NCBI GenBank assembly: GCA_003049485.1
Contig: PYST01000256.1
Coordinates: 3,263 to 57,072 of the forward strand
DNA: 53,810 nt
Direction: 5' to 3'
From: Ophioceras dolichostomum
Taxonomy: Eukaryota; Ascomycota; Sordariomycetes; Magnaporthales; Ophioceraceae
Positions 1-10,100 of the stretch are shown piece after piece; positions within the stretch are counted from its first letter, which is position 1, and each line of letters starts with the position of its first letter. The position numbers and the translations under genes were made by a program. The notes beneath the pieces were generated by a model. The model was not told where the DNA came from. It worked only from the letters and a program-made list of their open reading frames with translations, and did no database searches.

Positions 1-204
1 CCCCCCCCCCCCCCCCCCTCTCTCTCGATGTGATATCAGAAATAGCGTCCGTCCGTCCCGGTCTATCCAGATCGTCCGAGCCGTCCGCCCTGTTCGTCTG
101 TCCGTCGGCAGTCCTGTCTCGTCCCGCCCCCTCTCCCGCTGCTCTCCCCCACTCCGCCTCTGCCGCCTCCTCCGCCTCCCTTCTTCTTCTTCTTCTTCTT
201 CTCT
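1..204. other. C-run and pyrimidine-rich 3' flank
   Basis: The window opens inside a run of at least 18 C residues, followed by a short CT microsatellite and pyrimidine-rich sequence with a CTT repeat near 180-205. No gene is supported. It lies downstream of the minus-strand SET gene and probably holds its 3' untranslated region. The C-run resembles the 586-bp run at 31297 and may mark the edge of an assembly join. Confidence 0.6.
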
Positions 205-2047
205 TCAAACCCAGTTGTACGACGCGTCAAACCGCCGGATCTCCTCCTCCGACATGCCCCTGCACGCGCCGCACTGGCAGAAGAAGCCGTACCGCTGGTA
301 CAGCGAGCACGAGGTGCCGCCGTACGAGATGGTCAGCTCCTCGCCCGCGGCGATCCCGCCCGCGGCCTTGACCGAGAAGACGAGCAGCTGGCGCCTGGCG
401 TCGTAGCCGTAGTGCACGTTGCACCTGTCGGCGCAGGCGTGGTTGAAACGCGCTGCGATGGGGAAGACGGCGGTGCCGCCGAGTATTTGGAAGCTAAAGA
501 GAGAGAGAGAGTTTTTGACACGTCATTATCATGTTTGTCGCACGTCATGCGCGCGTTGCGTTGCGTTTCGTTGTTGTGGCAAGACGGGCGGGCAGCGACG
601 GCGGATGGGGGAGAGATTAGACTGGTTAGAATGGTAGGGTTATTCGGAAAGAGAGAGGAGAATGGAGGGGGAGAAGCCCAAGTGTATACACTGGTTGGGA
701 CGACGTTTTGATATTGATTGATATCGAGAAGAGAGAGAGAGGGGGAGAGGAGAGAGAGGGGGAGAGGAGAGAGAGGGGGGAGAGGAGAGAGGGGGGAGAA
801 GAGATGGGGGAAGATGGAAACGAGAGCGTATACCAATTAGAGCGGTAAATGGCGCCCACGATGTCGTTCTTCTCCTGCCCGTGCAGCCAGTGCGGATGGA
901 GACACAGGAAGACGCGCTTCGCCAGGGGCTCGAGCATGGCGAATCGCTTGCTCAGCGTGTAGTAGTTCGAGGTGAGGAGCGGCGCCTCCATCAGGATGAC
1001 GTCTGCGGCGGCGAGGCCGCGGCGCGCGAACATGCCCGAGCCTGAGATGGAGACGTCTCGGACCTCGATGAAGTCGTTGATCGGGACTCGCGAGGTCGTC
1101 GGCTTGTTGTTGTCCGTCGGTGTGTGAGTGTCGTCAGTGTCGTCGTCGGTGTCGGTGTCGGCGTCGGCGTCGATGTCTGGAATGAGTGCCTTCGTGGTGG
1201 AGTCTGATACGCCTTGAGCCTCCTCGTCGGCCTTGATATCCTCCTCCCTGGCCTTCTCGTAGTCGTTGGCGTCGTCAGGAGAAGCGGGCTTGTCTTGGAC
1301 TTTGCTATCCGCAGTATTTCCATCCCCCCTTTGCTCCTTCTTCTGATGTGTATGCGGGAAAAGGCACAACCAAGTACACTCTGGACCCATTCTCGAATCT
1401 GCTGTGTCTTGAGATGAGAGGTACGTGTCCTCCAGGATGCTGTAGTGGTCCGGATTCTGTTGCAGGTATTTGATGCCGTCTTTAGTCTGCGTCTTGCAGC
1501 CTTCCATCACCCTCTCAAGCCTCCAGACGGGAACACACATCAGTAACTTTGGATAACTAAGAGTACCACCCCCCTTAGGTGGGTGTGGAAGACTCACTGA
1601 GGCCTGACGTAGATCACATCAGGCTCGTCTGGATTTTCGTCATAGTAAAGATAGGTAGCATCCTTCTCTTTACCCATCGGACGCTCGGAGAGCTTGGTAT
1701 TGTCTGGCGTCGCGGCGCACGTAGGGAGACGACACGTCGAACTCTCATAGCACGGAGACGGAGACGGGCTGCAGCTGCGGTCAGTGGTCGACTCCTCGGA
1801 TGGAGTGGCCTCCTCTTCCTCCTTTGAAGTCCTAGGAGAGGACGCGTCTGGTGATTCCGGCTCCGGGTCATTAATCTGCGAAAGCTATATATACTGGTTA
1901 GTTTCTCCATTTGGGGCGAAAGGTTCTAAGCGTAGATGGCAGAGAATTCGAGACATTGCGTAGCGTGAGACTCACCATGTCAATGCCGAGACGCTCGAGG
2001 GCCAGCCTCCGCTCTTCAGTCTCACTGTCTAGAGAGACGTCGGCCAT
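205..2047 (-). CDS. SET-domain protein (putative lysine methyltransferase)
   Basis: Four exons on the minus strand: 2047-1976, 1875-1598, 1520-834 and 493-205, giving about 441 residues. All three introns are GT-AG and the frame is continuous across every junction. The N-terminal half is acidic, Ser/Thr-rich and probably disordered. The SET core begins near the motif SGSGMFARRGL (SAM-site loop). It continues into the fourth exon with RFNHAC (the NHxC signature) and GEELTISYG, and ends with the post-SET-like cysteines CQCGAC. SET enzymes transfer methyl groups from SAM to lysines. The spacing here resembles the fungal SMYD/SET5-like group rather than histone H3K4/K9/K36 enzymes; I see no MYND finger. 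The start ATG is the first in frame and begins MADVSLDSE. Intron 3 is unusually long (334 bp) and carries a homopurine tract. The substrate cannot be told from sequence. The stop follows soon after the post-SET cysteines. Confidence 0.85.
726..804. repeat. 79-bp homopurine tract inside a SET-gene intron
   Basis: An uninterrupted A/G run made of imperfect 17-18 bp units of GA dinucleotides and G runs. It lies within intron 3 (494-827) of the SET gene, so the transcript carries a long polypyrimidine stretch upstream of the acceptor. Near-mirror symmetry makes triplex (H-DNA) formation conceivable. Confidence 0.8.
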
Positions 2048-3462
2048 TATGACTAGTGCGAGCTGGAAGGTTTCTAGGTCGTCTTCTCCTTTGGAAGATT
2101 GCCTGCCTTAGGTAAGTACTCCAGGTATGAACTTCAGGGATGCCCCTTAGGTATGCAAATGAGCTGCTGACGATGGCGAGAGAGCAGGGACTGAGCAAGG
2201 GAAGGAGGCGCGTGAACTAAAAATGTTAAAGAAAATGGGGGAAAATGTCCTTGAGGAAATGTAGCCTTGATGATATCCAAAGCATCTGACGTTTGGGCTC
2301 CTGGCTGCACCTGAGATCGATGTCGAGGTGGTGTGTGTCGGTTCAGGGGTTGAAAGGGATCTGGTGAATTCCGGCCTGGAATTCGCGGCCAAGGATTGCG
2401 AGAAATTTTGTGACAATGAGAAAGCAAAAATTGAATGCAAGTCCAAAAGAAAAAGAAAATAGCTCGAATAATGTGCAAAAAGTTTTTGGTGAAATGTGTT
2501 ATGAGCCCTGAAGTCTTGAGGAAGAATGATGTTGTCTTGATGCTTTGTGAGCACTGGGGTTCATCGCCCAGCTCGAGACCGACGACGAAAGCAGATGGTA
2601 TGTGCGCAACTCGCCAGCGCGCAAAGGAGAGAAAGAAGAATAGGTACTCGCAAGAGATGCCGCTTCTCCAGCGTAGAGAGGTATCACAGTGAAGCGATCG
2701 TAGTGGGAAAGCAGCAAAGGGTTGAAGATGCAAAGAGAGGAAAGGTACGGTAAACGGCAGGTGCAGTTGCAAGGAGGGTCGCCGTTGCCTTCGCACAGCT
2801 GCAAGGCACCCGCCTCTGTGATGAAGATACCTACCATATGAGGGAGGGCATCACATATGGGATATGATCTGGGACGAAGATCTGGCGATCATTGTTGCTT
2901 CTGTGAATCTCCTCCGTGCTCAGAGTAAGGTGCGCAGTGCTGGTCGTTGACGAGGCGAGGAGGGTTGACGTAGAAAAATCCAAGGAACTGGAGACGGAGG
3001 CTGGGAGAGCAGCTCTGAAATTAACAGAGATTGAGCGAGGCCACGGATTTGCTTTTCACCGATTTGGAGTCCTCCATGTGACTGCCGCATCAAGGCTGCC
3101 CAGGCGTTCCTACCTCCAGGCAGATCTAGGCAAGAGCTTTAATGAATTACGAAGTATGGCCACGGGCTGATCTTTGGCGCCTTTTTTGAGGCTGAGTAGA
3201 AGTCGTGTTGAGGTAGTCGGCCATAGGAGGAGTTACAGGAAAGCGAATCGTGTCAGGGAAGAGCGATGTGCAGCCACCCACATCGGTCATGTTGTGAAGG
3301 TTTCCCACAGGTAGCCTACGACATCCATTTAATGTAGAGGCATGGTGAAGATCAAATACAGTATCGGCCACACTTGCAGCCCACAGAGTCATGATTCCCG
3401 ATCCCAGGTGTCCCTTTTCCGACATCCATCTGTCCTTGCATGATCAGTCTCAAAGTATTCTG
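2048..3462. other. Intergenic; no gene supported
   Basis: The sequence lies between the SET gene start and the end of the UstYa-like gene, both on the minus strand. Several minus-strand open stretches exist, for example a protein-like stretch around 2850-3025 bounded by a TTTCAG acceptor and a GTAGGT donor, and another at 3147-3425. None could be joined into a gene or matched to a family. It probably holds the SET gene promoter and 5' leader plus the 3' untranslated region of the UstYa-like gene. Confidence 0.5.
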
Positions 3463-4739
3463 TCAAAGTATGTCCTCAGAGCGTGGCGTCTCGAAGAAGT
3501 CTTCGGGCATATCTTCCGGCACTTGCCTCACTTCTGCCCACGACCTAACTGACTCAAAATCGGAACAGAGGTGCTCGGCATCCGGATCTGGGATTAGCTT
3601 AGGACTGGTGATATTCCACCAAATCTGGCCTCGAACCATTCCATCCACGCGGCACATCAGCTGCTGTCTGAGAGTGTCGATGCAATGATCTAGTCCTATG
3701 AGTTAGAGCTCTCGGTAAGGTAATTCGTGAATAAGATTGGTGGGGGAGGACCTGGGACTTACTGATTTCTTGTTGAGCGATATTTTCGTCCTTGGCGAAG
3801 ATGCCGCTTGCAGAGGAGCGGTAATGATCGGAGTTGAAGTATAGGGACTGTCTGAGCAAGTTCTGGGTGTGAGTTTTTGCATTAGCAAGCTGTTGATCGC
3901 TCATGGTGGTGCGACTGAGCTAGAAATTGGGATGGAACAAGGCATGCTAGTACTGCTAGGATGTATGCAGACGTATACTATCTCACCAGACAATGTAGGT
4001 GACGCAGGCCCTCAACCTCAACTACATAGCCCCCGCCATATTCTTTGGCGACTTGAGCATGGCTTGGGAGAAGCCTAGCACCTTCAGCCGCGTAGCTGGG
4101 AACGACAATACTCCTGACTATGGCCGGGTTAGCAAGTCCGGGTGGAAAGCAGGAGATCGGCGACCTGAACCTTACAGTTGACTCCAAGCGACTCCCACGC
4201 TGAGTCGACCAGATCGCTTGGCGGTTGTGTAAAAACCGTGCCAGCAGAGGGCGTGCCTTGGAGCCGCACCCACGACAGGCCGCTGGTGGTATCTGGGAGG
4301 CCGGCGGCTGGACTCCATGTATCTCCTGGTCAGTTGGTGCTTGCGTTTAGCCTCTCTCGGCTCCTAGGTTCAGATGAGTGGATTCAGGAGGCTTACGGTT
4401 GGTGGACACGGGATATGTGCGTCTCCAGACGAGGACACCAACTAAACCACCGAGGAGGAACCCAGCCGGAAAGTTCCATATCGTGACCCGGAGCACGGCG
4501 ATTACCCACCAAAACGAGGCGCCAAGGCAGCCGGCTGTCTTTTGTGCATATACACGAAAACTGCTGCCCTCAGTGTATGGCGGGAAGGTGCTGGAAATAT
4601 GAACTCTGTGTAAGCTTGAGTTCCGTCATAGATGTCATCGCCAGCGTGCTCACCTGTATCTTCGCGGGTCTCCCTTCAACGGCCAAGATAGCCTCCCCTG
4701 CCATGCATGCCGCGTTGCACCGAGCGGAGTGTCTGACAT
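3463..4739 (-). CDS. UstYa-family (DUF3328) oxidase-like protein
   Basis: Six exons on the minus strand: 4739-4654, 4590-4397, 4325-4176, 4117-3987, 3862-3763 and 3695-3463, giving about 297 residues. Every junction keeps frame and all introns are GT-AG; the third has a CTAAC branch point just before its acceptor. The order matches the family. A cytosolic N-terminus is followed by one transmembrane helix near residues 63-83 (WNFPAGFLLGGLVGVLVW). Next come a WSPA segment, the conserved LVDSAWESLGV block, the first motif region (EGLRHLHCL) and the second (RLDHCIDTLRQQLMC). UstYa proteins act in fungal secondary metabolism, notably oxidative or cyclising steps in ribosomally made peptides such as ustiloxin and cyclochlorotine. 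The family signature is two HxxHC motifs; here the first His of each is Arg (RHLHC, RLDHC), so activity may be altered. No obvious peptide precursor with repeated Kex2 sites is adjacent. The start is the ATG of MSDTPLG. Confidence 0.88.
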
Positions 4740-6373
4740 GATGATCGAGATCGGCAGTCGACGGTAGGGGTAATAGACGTTTAGGTGAGAGTTCGAGGTG
4801 ATGAAGAATACAGGTCTCCGACAGCGGCGTGCCGTCCTGATGAGTGTGATCGAATACCGATAGCAGCTGCTAGGCTTCGGTTTGCAGAACATAGGGCTAT
4901 TGTCATAGGTCGGTATGCTTGCTGAAAATGAGGTGATGGAGGATAGGAGAGGGAGGGAGGGAGTGTTGATGACTCTGCGTTGCGTTGCGTAACGTCTATA
5001 CTTGATCGACAGGCATGGCCGCAATTCGAATGACGGAGAAAGAAAGAACATTTCTTGAAGATAATGAGCTGTGTTGATGAGCTGTGTACCTTCCATATGT
5101 AGGCTGAGGGAGCCGTTGGCGCGAGGGCCACAATGCGCGGATTACACAAGGAGTGACTCCGGATGGCATGTGCTGATGATGGTTGGGTTGCTCCTACTCA
5201 TACCGTCGAGACTTATCTTGTCACGAGCGCACTCCAACCTGTCGATCCACAGTCGCCACGGCAGACGACCTACATACCGAGCGCCTCTTGTACCTGAGAT
5301 ACGATCAAACCTCTCAAAGAGCGTCTTAACCAAGGAATCTAGAATCTCGAGGCTGCTTGTGGATGAGCGCATACCATACAACCAATCGCGCCCTCCGAAT
5401 TCAGGCGTCACACCTAGAGGAAGTCAGCCCCAGGGCTCCTGCCCATGAGACTGGTAGCTCGTAGGTGATCAGAGATGACCTGTATTAAAGCAGAAGTTAT
5501 GCAGTGATTGCTCCTTGTGTCTATCCCTGATGAAACTGAGACATGATGCCTTCAACAAATCAGCAGCCCACGCGAACTCAAATAATCCCGATATCAATTC
5601 CCCGAGTCCACATGGCCAAGTAGGAGCCATCTACAGCATACATTCTTTGCCTCTGACCATGTACTTCCCCGTGCTTCACGCAGACCTCTAGAACGCAGAC
5701 CTCTAGAACACAGACCTCTAGAACACAGACCTCTAGAACGCAGCTCTGGGCAACATTCGGGAAGTACCTACCGCTGGGGCGCACCTGCAAGGGAGGGTGT
5801 CAGTTTTCCGTTCGTGGCAGGTGGCACTTGGTGATTGAGGAAGTCGTCGGTCTGCTGAGGTTGCCACTGTTGTTGACAGCGGATGGAAATATAGAGAAGT
5901 CGCAACTCGCACCGAGGGGACACGATTTACCCCATGTCAACTCTTCCGTTCAACGATGTGACCACTTGTGCTGTGCTCGCGCTCTCTCACGTTCTCTCAC
6001 GTTCTCCAAAGCTCACGATCTACTCGATACCGCCAGCAAAAGCTTTTGGTTTTGTTGTTTCTGCTAGCATCGGATGGTCACAAGCCCCCTGCCGCACCTT
6101 GAACTTGTTTGCCTTTCGTTTGTCATCGTGTGCACAACTGCATCACCTAGATCCGGAGCGCATCATCAGTCCACTGTTTCGGTTGAACTCGTCCAAGGAG
6201 TAGGTAGACCACAGTCTCTCTCTCGCTCGCTTGGCTCAGCCTATCGCCCTCCAGGATTCCGGTCCAGAGGATGACCCGTCTGATCACAATGCTTTACCGG
6301 CTGCTTCCTGTCGTTGCCACGCTGACTTTAAGCCGCCCCTTCCCCATGGAGTTTCTGTTAGGAAAGCGGCAAG
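4740..6373. other. Intergenic with possible decayed coding sequence
   Basis: The region lies between the UstYa-like gene (-) and the secreted protein gene (+). The minus strand has protein-like stretches at 5142-5411 and 5578-5790, with plausible splice signals such as CTTGCAG near 5787. They could not be joined into one open frame with a start codon or matched to a family. It may be a relic gene or only the shared promoter region. Confidence 0.4.
5681..5740. repeat. Four tandem copies of a 15-bp unit
   Basis: Four consecutive 15-bp copies of CAGACCTCTAGAACR, differing only at the last base (G or A). Because the unit is five codons long, the minus strand reads it as repeated CVLEV within an open stretch that lacks its own ATG. 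The near-identity of the copies suggests recent tandem duplication. Confidence 0.9.
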
Positions 6374-7108
6374 ATGCGTCTCTCGCTCTGCCTTGTGGCT
6401 CTGCACCTCATCGCAGTGTCCGCCGGCACACTCCCCTCCGACTATCGCGGCTCCCCTCACGTGGTAGAGGAGGTGAAAGTCAATGATGAGGACGAGATTC
6501 AGGACTACGGGTTCTACGGCAACTACGGCAACTACGGATCATATGACGGTGTTGTTGTTCCAGCCCCAGTTTCTACCACTATGGCATCTTCCGTCGGACT
6601 CATCACCATCACGATTCCGGGACCTACCTCGACGGTGACAGCAGCCAACGAAACCACAAGCATCACGCTCACCGAGACCGAGACCGTGACCATTGCAAAC
6701 CTCACGGTCACTGTGTTCCCGTCGGCCGTATCCACGACGCGAGCGGCCACCCTGGAGACTCCTAAGTGGCCCACGACCACCGGACGTACCGCATCTCACA
6801 CACTCAAATGGTCAACGGGCATCGGTTCCATTGGTACCAGCCCCATCGGCACTGGGCCCATCGGCACAGCGGCAACACCATGGTCTGGGAATATTTCTGT
6901 CCCTCTCGTGACGGGAACAGGGCCAGCGGGTACGATATCGCCTGCTCCTCTTGTGACCGGGACCGCTGGCACCATCTTGGCTGGAACTGCGGCGGGGCCT
7001 TGGGCGACTGGCATTGGAAACTCATCGATGGGCTTTTTGCGCAACGGAACCAAGCCGGCATTCGTGATTGCACGGCAGAGGATTGCTGTCCGACTCGCAG
7101 AGGTGTAG
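6374..7108 (+). CDS. Secreted Thr/Gly/Tyr-rich protein
   Basis: An intronless frame of 244 residues. It begins with a typical signal peptide (about residues 1-18, MRLSLCLVALHLIAVSAG). Then comes an acidic Tyr-rich segment with tandem NYG units (YGFYGNYGNYGSYDG, about residues 47-61), a Thr/Val-rich stretch (TLTETETVTIANLTVTVF), and Gly-Thr-Pro imperfect repeats built on PIGTGP and PLVTGT. Five N-glycosylation sequons are visible (NET, NLT, NIS, NSS, NGT). This composition fits an extracellular or cell-wall-associated glycoprotein. There is no clear C-terminal GPI signal; the protein ends in a basic/hydrophobic tail. No enzymatic domain was recognised. The start is the ATG immediately before the signal peptide. 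It is divergent from the UstYa-like gene 1.6 kb away. A precursor role is conceivable but lacks the usual KR processing sites. Function unknown. Confidence 0.7.
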   Translation: MRLSLCLVALHLIAVSAGTLPSDYRGSPHVVEEVKVNDEDEIQDYGFYGNYGNYGSYDGVVVPAPVSTTMASSVGLITITIPGPTSTVTAANETTSITLTETETVTIANLTVTVFPSAVSTTRAATLETPKWPTTTGRTASHTLKWSTGIGSIGTSPIGTGPIGTAATPWSGNISVPLVTGTGPAGTISPAPLVTGTAGTILAGTAAGPWATGIGNSSMGFLRNGTKPAFVIARQRIAVRLAEV

Positions 7109-10100
7109 TAACACTGGAGCAACCCCGGTTCGCTTCTCAAAGGCGGTCTTTTGCTTCTTGGTTGTCCCCTATTTTTGGACGATGCCTCGGCTTCTTCGAC
7201 TCATACGAGCTACGGCCCTGGGTTCCACAAGCTCCCAGCCAGGCCGGTCGGCGCGGCCAAGGGACTTATGTTGGAGGGCTGGTATCTTACTAGGGATATG
7301 TGTCTCTCATTTGGGGGGTAGGTATCAGAGAAGCTCGGGTGATGAAAAAATGTCTTGCCGCCGTTTTCGCTCATCCACCCAGCTATCATGTCGAGGCGAG
7401 GACTAAAACTTGAATCCTTAGGTACTTGGAAGGTTGCTAGATACAACTGACAAATTTGGTCGAGATACAATGTATAAGCAGAGATACGGATGTGTTATCA
7501 GATGGGAGCGGGAGAGAGGCTGAAGCTGGGGGGAAACATGGGGCTGCTGCATGTGTGCGTGGCATTTGCGCGAAAATATTATCAACCAACACAATTGAGA
7601 GAGGCCGTGTTTATCTGTACCTAGCCTCGAGTTTCAAGCATTTTTGATCCATTTGTTTTAGAGACATTAGGAGTGGTGATTTGGGCAGCATATGAACCTT
7701 GGTAGCTATTCGTCCTGAAAACATAAACGACTTACAAAATAGTACCCACCAACTTGCTTCTGCATAGGTACTGATTAGCCCTCCTGAGACACGCACCCAA
7801 AACCGTCACATCCAAGGCCGAACGCGATGGACTGCTCTGTTTCAGACTCAGCGGGCAACTTCCCCGTGCCGGCCTGTGCCTCAGCCCTACGGCGATGCAT
7901 GTAATCCCGCCGAAATGGCGGGATTTGAGTCTGTGGAGATAAGCCACCCCAACAGCAAAACTGGCACGGGGCAACCAAATGGAGGAAAACGAGGCTTTAA
8001 TTGAAAAACTGCCGGGGCCGAATCACGCCCACAATCCCGACGTGACTACACACGCTCGGTGCACTGAAGCCTTGGAGGTCCATTCCTGCGATTTCCGCGT
8101 CTCTATGCCGCTCTGCCGAGGTAGGGTCGGAATGGACAGCAGGCACATGGCATGATGGGACGAAGGAGGCGGCGGGTGAGTGTTGGGCACCATGTTTACG
8201 GGATATCGTTAGGCTGGGTATTTCCTACCGGGTACCACGGTATACTTATATGACGACGCTATCTTTGGGGGCTCAGTCGAACATCTCTGTGCATATCGCA
8301 CATGTTGAGAGATCAGGATACCTTGGGTGCCTGGGCAGGTAACAGTCCGTAGGAGCAACTCGTAAAGACCACTTGCTAGAAGCTTCGGACGAGGGATGGA
8401 AGGATGCCAAACAACCACAATTGAGAGTCGTTCCACGTTCAGTCTCGTAATTTCTCGGCACTTTGCAATGCCATACGACACGCGACACGGACACGGCGGC
8501 CAAGGCAGAGAGCAAATTGTGCCAGGGAGCAGGAGGATACGCCGTATCACGTCCTACCTATTCCGTCCTGCAGTAGGAACTCGGCACGTCTCCGTCCCTC
8601 CTGCTGCAGTTACACTGCACGACGTGTCACCTGGGTGCGGATGACGGTAGATTCCGTCTATGCCGTAAGAACTAACATGTTGCAGATCCTCGGCGGCGGT
8701 CGAAGACGTGAAGTCGAGGACGTGAGGTCGAAAGAATGATCCACCATCACATGATGGAGCCGTTGCGCAGATCCCGGCACATCATCTCCAGGACAAGATC
8801 GGGGATCACTGCAGCTCTACTGCAGCTACGGCTGTGGACCCTGCACAGAACCGTCGCGTCGGCGATCTATTTTGTTGATAAAATTAGCATCTTTCGAGGT
8901 CGTCTTGAACTTCCAACTTCAAATAGGTTCCCAACAACCCAAACCAGCCTGCGGCAAAACGTCTAATGCGATTCAAGACAACTGGCCACTGGCAGCTCGC
9001 CAGGCAACTGCAAGCACCGGAAAGGAATGGAGGCGGGGCGGATCACCGGGGGACGGAGTTAGTGTTGATGGATGTAGTTGGAGATAACCTAAGCCGATAT
9101 TTTTTGAAATCTCGGAGCTTGGGGCGGGGATGGGTCCTACAAGTCCTGAAGTGCTGAGACGAAAGACGTGACTTGATCGACAAAGACTTCGAGGGATTCA
9201 AGAACAGTGTTAGTCGTTATCGTGATATTACCCTGGAGACGTAAGGCAGTGGCAAACGTACCAAAGAGCCACCCCCAAGTCTCTGGCGGCCAGCGCCAGC
9301 CTCAGGTGGAGTTAGAAGGATGGCGGGGCTGCCTACGAACCGCTAACCAATAGCGCACTGATTTTGCGACCAGGCGGGCCTGCCTGGAATGTTGAATCGA
9401 ACTTTTTTGGGTTCTGAGCTCGAACCTCACCTCGAACTCCTCACATTTTAACACCGATTGATGACCAAAGGTCAGCACTCAGCACTCGCAATCAGCACTC
9501 AGCTCGCTCGAAGCAGCAGCACTCAGCAGCACTCAGCAGCACTGCCGCCACAAACAATCTAGTGTGACGATGTTTGATTCGAGATCGCATGTACTCGTGG
9601 CGGTAGAGGAATCAGGAATCCGCGAAACCCCGCAAATTGGATGCAGCTTGCAGCCAACTGAGCAGTCCGCCTTTATTGCTCCTGCATAGAGGCACCAGCA
9701 TCAAATGGACGGGCCTGGGGCGGCGGCTCGTTGCAGCTGTCAACTCCCTCCTCGTTCGCTAGACCCGTTTGAAGTCGTTGAAAGTCGCGGCCGCCACGCC
9801 GCCGCCGAGCCGTTCCCCGCCGCGCCCACCGTGTTCGGACGGGGTCGTCGGGCGGACGAAAATAGACGAGATTTACGGCACTCAAAATCCAGGGTTTCTG
9901 TTCTCCCCATCCGCGCCTCGCCAACCTGTCCCGTTGGTGCAGTGCACTTTTCCCGTTCTGACCTTTGGTTTGCTGCCTTTGCTTTTGCCTCCATCCCGTT
10001 CATTTCCCAGGACAACTACCTACCTGCCCATCCGGGACATCCAGGAGACTCGGGACATCCCTTTGCGGAGGTCATCACTTTGCGCATGTCTTTCGGCCCG

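Noticed and set aside
2134..2796. 220-residue minus-strand frame
   Set aside because: His/Ser/Phe-rich, no family resemblance, and in a probable promoter region.
6374..7108. Secreted protein as a classic dikaritin precursor
   Set aside because: It lacks the repeated core peptides bounded by KR sites; kept only as a speculative finding.
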